Assembly: GCA_003586115.2 (NCBI GenBank)
Contig: QVOM02000116.1
Span: 39,748,128-39,812,127, forward strand
Direction of reading: 5' to 3'
Source of the DNA: Salvator merianae
Lineage: Eukaryota > Chordata > Lepidosauria > Squamata > Teiidae
Length of the DNA stretch: 64,000 bases
Positions 57,675 to 64,000 of the stretch are shown one piece after another (the stretch's first letter is position 1; each line of letters opens with the position of its first letter). Below the pieces are notes generated by a model that worked only from the letters and a program-made list of their open reading frames with translations, had not been told where the DNA came from and made no database searches. The translations under genes and the position numbers were made by a program.

Positions 57675-58260
57675 AAAGTAAAAAATGGTAGAATTACAAT
57701 ATCAACTAAATGACTATACTGAACCTTCGTCCATACATAGCCCTGCTGGGGGCTGGATGGAGCCTACTCAGCAGTAAGTCACTGCGTGGGTGGGAGGGTG
57801 ACAGGAAAACATACTAAGCTTCATGGCAGTGTTATTCACTTCCTGGGTTGTCTGTGTGAACAGAATTCCGCTCGCACAAATGCAGTTGCTGCTTGGTCCC
57901 CCCAGTGGCAGGCTGGGAGCAGGGCCAGAAGTTGGTCCATGGACAGTGTATGTGGCCTGAAATTCCATCCTATGGGTTAACATGGGGAACATGCCACTCC
58001 ACTGAGAGGAGTGAACCAAGAGTCCTTTAAAGGGGTTTAAAGTTAGGTTGCAGCATTTGTCTGCCCTAGCTCCTAGCAGAGCATCACATGGATGCAGTCA
58101 ATAGCATAGGTGTCAAACTGTGATTTTTTCAGGTATTGCTGCCTAACAGCATGCCTCAATCCTTGCCACTGACCAGACTTACTGGGGCTCTGGGGAACTG
58201 CAGCTCGGCGTCAGAATCTGGCTACCCATGCCTTTAATTAGATGAAGGGAAGGGAGACCC

Positions 58261-58650
58261 AAACCCTTTCTGCACTTACCATAAATAGGAACAAGAAGGG
58301 GTCTACAGGCCTCACTTCCACATGCTGATGCAGGATAAGGAAGGCCCCTCCTCTTCCTAGTATGCTCCGTCTGCACAGTGCTCCAAATATCATCCTAGTC
58401 CAGTTCACCGGTAGACTTCAATTTTGAGGTCTACTGGTGTACTAGGGAATAGTATACTGGACAAACGCATGCAGATGGTGTGCCACTGTATTGCCCCCCC
58501 CCCATGTTGGTTCTAAAGCTGGAATGAGTTTCAGAGACGGCGTGGGGGCCAGCACAAATCAGGCCATCCCAATGTGGGGCAGACTGTGCATTCCAGCATG
58601 AGTAACCCACCCTGTACCAGATAGCCTCTTTAAGTGCAGAAACAGGGTTG
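58261..58650. mobile_element. PIF/Harbinger-like element with CCCTTTCTGCACTTA ends
   Basis: Left CCCTTTCTGCACTTACC, right TTTAAGTGCAGAAACAGGG. The interior (GGTTCTAAAGCTGGAATG, GGGGGCCAGCAC) parallels 45202-45617. Target duplication not resolved. Confidence 0.7.
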
Positions 58651-58847
58651 CATTCAATTACTTGCTCAATTACAAAGGTTACTTAGAACTTACTCTTATG
58701 TACAGACAACCATTCTTTGGCTTGATGAAATCAAAATGCACCTTACTTTAAATAGGATTATTAGTTGTTTTTGACATGCAGCCATAAAAACATGATTATT
58801 AGCTTTTTGCCCGATATATTTTTTGACTTGTGGTACGTTATACTTAC

Positions 58848-58941
58848 TTCGACACTCCTCTGGCGCTATGTGGTTGTCAAAGTTAATGTCATCTACAGCA
58901 ATTCCTCCATTTCCTCTTCCTATTTCTCCTTCCACCATTAC
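58848..58941 (-). CDS. NRP1: NRP1 exon encoding the end of the MAM domain
   Basis: This 94-nt exon on the minus strand lies between a TTTTACTAG acceptor and a GTAAGTA donor. It encodes VMVEGEIGRGNGGIAVDDIN followed by FDNHIAPEECR, the last beta strands and final conserved Cys of the MAM domain. The VEGEIGxGNxGGIAVDDI pattern is diagnostic of neuropilin MAM domains. The reading frame begins in phase 0, matching the upstream exon that ends in CAG. The exon leaves one A, which joins AG of the 57-nt exon to make Lys. The MAM domain supports receptor clustering rather than ligand binding. Confidence 0.95.
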
Positions 58942-59239
58942 CTAGTAAAATTAAATATTATTGTTCTTCAGATTGGGGTTGTAAGCAGCATGTAAAAAAT
59001 TTCTACTGGGCTTTTAGGCAAGAATATCACAAGAGTGCAAAATCGCACAAGTTCTTACTCCCCTGTTTCTTATCTTTTCTGCAGCTATGAATAACAATTG
59101 ATAGTGAAAATGCCACATGACATGTGGAACTTTCTTCTCGACTTCATATACTGAATTCACATTCAATATATGTGAATTCATGTAGTTGCCCTATTAACCC
59201 ATGGAAACCTTCATTGTTAATGCGAAGAGACGCAAACAG

Positions 59240-59345
59240 AGGCCCTTTCTGCACTGGGCTTTATTCTGGATTATATCTCAGAACAGGAGCCTGCTATCCG
59301 TATGCAAATATAGTTTCTATTGGCTTCAGAGCTTCCGGATGCTGT
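59240..59345. mobile_element. Left half of a GGCCCTTTCTGCACTGGG MITE
   Basis: GAGGCCCTTTCTGCACTGGG followed by TTATTCTGGATTATATCTC matches 21367-21440. The right end is missing. Confidence 0.7.
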
Positions 59346-60370
59346 GTTGAAAGATGCTTGGATACTCCTAGTAATGCTTACGGTATGGACTTTGGGGTTC
59401 TAATTTTTCTAAAATGCAGTTAAAAACTTGAAGGTGCTTATAAACTGCATCCTACTTTAGGATTAGGAATAGAAATAGTATGGTATTCTTTGACATTTCA
59501 AGAATTGTTCTTTCCTGGTGTTGCCTTTCATTCTTCCAACACCGCTACCCTTTCAGGGGCAAGCAAAGTTTTTCTAACTCACAATTTGATATGTTCACTG
59601 CTGTGATTTTTTTTTTTTTTTGCATTTCTTCTTGAATTTTTTACTTTTATTCTGCTTTAGAATATGAATGCTTAGCTAAATGATGGTCTACACTTTTAAA
59701 ACAAATAAGAAGCTGGAAGAAAACTAATTCCTATTCCACAATGAACCATCTGACATACATCACATCACAATTGCATTAATTTGTAGCTTGGATGACATGG
59801 CAATCCGCTACAACAGGAACAGTGCAGAGGTCAAATATTCATCACCAAAAAACAGCTAATACAGGAATTTATTTCATTTTGTTTACTGCTGGTGAAAAAC
59901 TAACACTTAGAATTGTATAAACATAATTCTTACAGCAGCTAAAATCTCACATTTTTCTCACAGTTGAAAGGGTTCAAAAGCAAGCACAAAAGCTCACTGC
60001 TGGATTTATAAACAGGTAACCCTCCCCTCTAATGTGCAGAACCACGAACTCCCCCTGAAGCAGCACAGTTTCTGGCCAAGGCTGGTTCCTGGAGCACTGG
60101 AAACGTGGACAGAATGTGGCTAGTTTTCGTGCTCTGAAAAAGCATCCTGGGTGAAAAAACCCCAGGTCAATAAACCACCTCTTCCCTCCCTATGCAGCAT
60201 CCACACAGGAGGGCAGGAAGTATCTTTTCCAGTAATGAACCCTCAGGACAGGCTGAGGTGGGAGTGTTTGAACATCTCACACTTTGGTTGGCATCAGGCC
60301 CACACTTTTGAGCCATTTGGATGAAGTATGTTTTATCCTTGAGATCATTCACAAGAGATTCTGGGGAAAG

Positions 60371-60532
60371 AAACCTGGGATCTCATGACTACTATACGTA
60401 TGTCATATGATTTTTTTGCACCTTAAACCTGGGATCTCATACTGATTACACAAATGTCATATAGTTCTTTTGCACCTGAAACCAGGGATCTCATGATGAT
60501 TACACAAATGTCCAATGGTTCTTTTGCACCTG
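60371..60532. repeat. 54-bp minisatellite, three copies
   Basis: Three direct copies start at 60371, 60425 and 60479, each 54 bp. Each begins AAACCTGGGATCTCAT or close to it and ends TTTGCACCT. Copies 2 and 3 are more alike than copy 1. The array lies in an NRP1 intron, with its edge 15 nt from the splice donor. Confidence 0.9.
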
Positions 60533-60547
60533 TGTTTCTCTGCCTAC

Positions 60548-60819
60548 CTGATAATGTTTTGCAGATTTGTAAAGGAGGACCCGCCCTTCTTTCCAGGTGT
60601 TTCCTTGTTCTCCATTCAGTGTCCACAAGACCTGATCATATTCTTTATGAGTCTGGTACCGCAGCTTGATTCTTAGCGTGCCAACATGGTCGCCCGACAT
60701 GTGATACCAGAAAGTCATGCAGAGAGCAGAGTTTTGTGGGTTGATGATGGGGCTGATGAGCCGTACAACTTTGCCTTTCTGGTTTTCATCAGCCTGTGAG
60801 TAAATGAAATTGCCATCTC
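60548..60819 (-). CDS. NRP1: NRP1 exon encoding the core of the MAM domain
   Basis: This 272-nt minus-strand exon is bounded by CACAGCAG and CAG|GTAGGC. It encodes GDGNFIYSQADENQKGKVVR-like sequence, then a Cys followed by MTFWYHMSGDHVGTLRIKL, RYQTHKEYDQVLWTLNGEQG and TWKEGRVLLYKSAKHYQ. Length, Cys placement and the MTFWYHMSG and WKEGRVLL motifs match vertebrate NRP1. It begins with two bases that complete the Gly codon of the preceding exon and ends in phase 0. Reading through the donor would add about 15 residues before a stop. A three-copy tandem repeat lies only 15 nt inside the following intron. Confidence 0.96.
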
Positions 60820-63306
60820 CTGCTGTGACAAAAATACTGCATTAGAAATAATGGACCACTTTTAATTTCCTTAAGCATTCTAAAACTGATCCAGGCTTTT
60901 CTAAAGGTGCACAAGACAACTGTGGGACTGGGAAAAAATGGAAGCTCAGCTAGGATGCTCTTCTAGACCCTTTCCTTCCTAGGACATCATAAACTAGAAA
61001 AGGGAAAATGGACCATTCAAGTGAGAATGAAAGCAGAAAGGACAGAGACCCAGACAGTACACTGTGCAGGAATGAGTGGCTTTAGAAAGTGGGACCAGAG
61101 TGCATCACAGCAAAGACTGTAAAAGCTAGACAATAGTTCAGCCTCCTAAACAGACTGACCTAGAACAAGTTTGATGCAGGTCTCTCAGTGAGGTAGAACT
61201 TCTCATTGCACATAAGAGACTGTATACGTGAAAACCACTTCAGGCTTAGGATTATTCTGCAACTCTATACCTAATATATCAGTGACCTAATGACTAAGCA
61301 CTCACCAGTTTGATTCAGTTCCTAGGCTGCATTCACACATAGCAAAGAAAGTGAACATAGATCCCAGCAGGAACATAACTGCTATGAGTGGAATTCCCCA
61401 CACAGAAGAGACCCAGGTCCCATCTGAAGGCGAATGCAGGTGGCAAGTCCTATACTTCTTGTCCTGGCAGGACCCTTCACATTTTTTGTCCAGTTTTAGG
61501 TCCTTGCTGCACTAAAAGACTGTGATCTGAACCAGTGGGTCTGGACCAGCAAGGCACACTTGTTTGGACCATGGAAATGGTGGTTGAACAGCTCTATCTG
61601 CATGATGTCACTGGTCCAGACCAGCCTCTGCATCAGTACCAAGGTTGCATGAACTTTGAAGTTGGCCCATGAGGGCTTGGAACAAACATTCCTAGCCTTA
61701 GAGCCCCCAGGGAATCCATTTTAGCAGTGTGCTTTGATGCACCACCAAAATGAGTCCCTTGATAATCTTGAACATGGAGGTGTGCCTTCTACATGCCTCT
61801 GTGTTCCAGATCAGGGTCCTCTAGTATGCTGGTAGACACTGATATCATGATCTACTGGCGATCCAGATCAAGGGCTCCTTGGTCTAGATCATGTTCCATC
61901 CTGCCTGGATGGAGCATACTAGTGGTGAATGGAGCCTCCCATATTGCTCACAATGTGCAGAAGGGCAGCCCTTAGTGTTCTTTAACAGCAAATGCAGAAA
62001 GGCCCTTCCTTAATGGAAGAGAGCTGGATGAATTTTTCTAGAGGAAACTTTTTCTTGAGCAAATTTGGGTCCTGTGCCACTCAGTATTTGTTTATAATTC
62101 TGGAATAACTACTTGAATTGCTTCTCCAATAAATTTGTTTTTATTACATTTATGTGTCTGAATATATTTGTGTAACACTATTCTGCCCCCAAACTCAACA
62201 GTAGCTATGCATGGGATGCATTACTGACTTAGGTTCCGATTTATGCATTTTCAGACCTTATCCCAATAGGTCTGAGGATCATCAAGAGAAAAGCAAGAAC
62301 CAGTTTTGTAATGTTTCTGTGAAAACTTTGTAATATAAATGGCACCTGACAGAAACTCTAAAGCTTGGTGATAACAAAATCTCATTTAAGGAATTCTTCT
62401 TTTTTTTTCACCCCAGTCTTTCAATGAGAGGACAAGCTGTTCTTGTCGTCAGACACTGATGGCAAAGTTCAAATATTTTTCATTTCAAGAATATTATTGC
62501 AGCTCCAGGTCAAGAACTCTGCCTTCTTTGTCTTAATTAGAGTTCAACTGATGCATGCCTTTTAGATTTTGTCAGTCCTTGGCCAACATGGCTTTTAACC
62601 TTCCTTCAATGTCATATCTTACCAAGTCATTTCATTTTACTTTGCATCATTTTCCCCTGTTATTACAGCCTTCATTTCTGCTAACTGCCTTTTGCTTAAT
62701 TTGATGTCATTTATTTGTACAGTGCCATTTATAGTTGAAGTATTTTAAGTTTTTTTCCCCACCCCCTAAAACTAAATACACTTGTCTTAAGATTCAATAG
62801 ATCACGCTTCAAAATTTAAGAAGCCCAATTTTGTCTAATTTCCTTGTCATTCTCATTAAGGAGGGGATGCCGAAAATTCAAATGGGATGTTTTTTGGGCG
62901 GTGGGCAGGTCACTGACTGCATATTTGACTTATCTACATAAATGAAAAATAAACTAATTCTCGAGAAATGCCTAAGTGCAGAAAATGCCCTTTGCTTACT
63001 ACATATTGTTTGCTTGCTACATATTGTGTTGCATGTAGAGAACCGGCAGCAAGAAAGAAGCCTGAAGCATTTGATAACTTGAGACCCTAATGCTACCTGC
63101 CATACCAAAACCTTTTAAAATGTGTTAACATGTAGCTTGGAAAAAGCATTGCCAAAAACTCTTAGCAGTAGCACACTTAAACCTGAATGTAATTCTAGGA
63201 AGGCGCATCATATATGGTGTAAAATTTGCAAAACACTGTTCCTTGGTAGGGGCTTTTGATTTTAAGCACAATGCTCTCTTTCTATCAGTTGTGAACCCTA
63301 CTTTAC
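60820..63306 (-). other. NRP1: NRP1 intron between the first two MAM exons
   Basis: The intron contains one PIF/Harbinger-like element at about 61499-62005; the remainder appears to be unique AT-rich sequence. No exon was recognised. Confidence 0.75.
61499..62005. mobile_element. PIF/Harbinger-like MITE
   Basis: Left GGTCCTTGCTGCACTAAAAG after TTA, right AAATGCAGAAAGGCCC before TTC. The interior (GTGATCTGAACCAGTGGGTC, TGGACCAGC) matches 45202-45617. About 507 bp, inside an NRP1 intron. Confidence 0.72.
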
Positions 63307-63444
63307 CTGTGTGGTCCTGTATGGGTCCTGTTTTGCTGGTGAGCACTGCCCACCTCAAATCCAGCTGACTGTCATGTTCCCAACGACAGATTGTCTTCTG
63401 AGAGCTGTAGCCGAAACCACAGTTGAAACCATATGCCGGGAGTT
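63307..63444 (-). CDS. NRP1: NRP1 exon opening the MAM domain
   Basis: This 138-nt minus-strand exon lies between a CTGCTTCAG acceptor and an ACAG|GTAAAG donor. It encodes LPAYGFNCGFGYSSQKTICR, then WEHDSQLDLRWAVLTSKTGP and IQDHTG. FNCxFG, the second Cys and the SKTGPIQDHTG ending are the start of the neuropilin MAM domain. Its phases (two bases in, one base out) fit the downstream exon. This is the most upstream NRP1 exon I can recognise; the preceding linker exon and all CUB and FV/FVIII-type domains must lie beyond the window. Confidence 0.95.
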
Positions 63445-64000
63445 CTGAAGCAGTACAGGGAGGGATAGGGGAACAGAGAGAAAAAAAGGAGTACACTGGT
63501 CAGGTAATTCAATTTTGCCTTCCCCAACATCCCCAGCTTATTCTAAAGCTTATTCTATACAAAGCGTCACCTGCCCACTACCTGCATTTTTGGATGACAG
63601 CAGCATTTGCTAACAAAAATCAGATGAACCCTCCATGAATTGTGCCTAAAACTCCTCAGATACTCATGCTTTATATTCAATCTCTGTAATTAGATCAAAA
63701 GCAAAAGCAATTTTGCACAAAAGGCTGCTTTGTTTTGAAACAGAGGTTTGCTGAATTTAGCAGGCATAGTTTATTCAGGTCACAGATTATAATAGGGAAA
63801 GAAAGAAAGCGTCTCTGTCTCCTTTGTTGTTTGAGAACCAAATTGTCCGTGAAGGATCTGAATCTGTTAAACAAATTCCAAAAGATGCCACATAGTTAAA
63901 TATGCTAGCAAGCTTTCCAACCGTGCTTTTTTTTATGCAGAAGTGCAAAGTAGCATGTCTTATCGCTTTGAGATGTGACCCTGAAAGACAGGCTAGAATT
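63445..64000 (-). other. NRP1: Start of the next upstream NRP1 intron
   Basis: AT-rich sequence without a recognisable exon. The next upstream NRP1 exon (linker between the second factor V/VIII domain and MAM) was not found, so the intron probably runs past the window edge. Confidence 0.6.

Larger units (their letters stand above)
55882..58847 (-). other. NRP1: NRP1 intron upstream of the 57-nt linker exon
   Basis: This intron carries three separate inverted-repeat structures: a Penelope-like terminal pair at 56490-56690, a 124-bp AT-rich palindrome at 57551-57674 and a transposon with CCCTTTCTGCAC ends at about 58261-58650. A degraded inverted repeat with pieces like CTACAACTC lies near 57470-57540. 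No exon-like sequence was seen. Confidence 0.75.
58942..60547 (-). other. NRP1: NRP1 intron within the MAM domain
   Basis: This intron contains a 54-bp x3 minisatellite next to the donor (60371-60532) and the left end of a GGCCCTTTCTGCACTGGG transposon at about 59240-59340. The rest is AT-rich, with a T-run near 59610. No coding sequence was recognised. Confidence 0.75.

Noticed and set aside
60500..60547. Read-through of the MAM exon into the intron as a truncated secreted NRP1
   Set aside because: It would add only about 15 residues, and no polyadenylation signal or other support is visible. Known soluble NRP1 forms arise at earlier introns.
1..64000. CRISPR arrays, prokaryotic operons, phage or integron-type systems
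   Set aside because: Intron-containing vertebrate gene, SINE/LINE repeats and microsatellites throughout; the repeats seen are eukaryotic simple repeats or transposon ends.

Overview
The window looks like a piece of a vertebrate nuclear genome, most likely a non-avian reptile (squamate, or possibly tuatara). Three things point there: spliced exons of a neuropilin gene, 3'-truncated CR1, L2-like and probable Penelope-like retroelements, and tRNA-derived SINEs with many short inverted-repeat DNA transposons. The lineage is inferred from repeat style only.

The only protein-coding gene I can support is NRP1 (neuropilin-1), on the minus strand at about 50.8-63.4 kb. Five coding exons (63307-63444, 60548-60819, 58848-58941, 55825-55881, 52481-52773) join in frame. 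They encode the last ~283 residues: the whole MAM domain, a variable linker, the transmembrane helix and the cytoplasmic tail ending in SEA. The 3' UTR probably runs to about 50.8 kb. The earlier exons (CUB and coagulation-factor domains) lie beyond position 64000.

Positions 1 to ~50.8 kb lie downstream of NRP1 and show no convincing gene. In other amniotes the next gene on this side is ITGB1, so this is probably the ITGB1-NRP1 intergenic interval. It is filled with repeats: (1) an L2-type LINE end at 1-665 and others at 3.2, 16.4 and 22.9 kb; (2) CR1 3' ends at 9.5, 31.6, 33.6-34.3, 38.0 and 39.7 kb, plus a degraded CR1 ORF2 piece at 15.7-16.4 kb; (3) terminal units resembling Penelope-like elements at 15.0, 37.4 and 56.5 kb, with a hammerhead-like core; (4) tRNA-derived SINEs at 2.9, 6.2 and 18.2 kb and a MIR-like SINE at 10.4 kb; (5) a very dense set of non-autonomous DNA transposons.

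The DNA transposons fall into two groups. Palindromic hAT-type elements begin with CAG and carry 8-bp target duplications (3272-3462 and 44731-44890 are textbook cases; 42846-43037 is a decayed one). PIF/Harbinger-like elements carry 3-bp target duplications, mostly TTA, TAA or TCA. They include a tandem pair at 12.1-12.9 kb and one element inserted in the middle of another at 25.3-26.0 kb. Many of the 3-bp-target families share a terminal pattern ending in a CACTT-like core.

No new multi-gene system is visible. The most interesting items are the possible ribozyme-bearing Penelope-like ends, the tandem and nested transposons, a 54-bp x3 intronic minisatellite next to an NRP1 splice donor, and the conserved option of skipping the small NRP1 linker exon.
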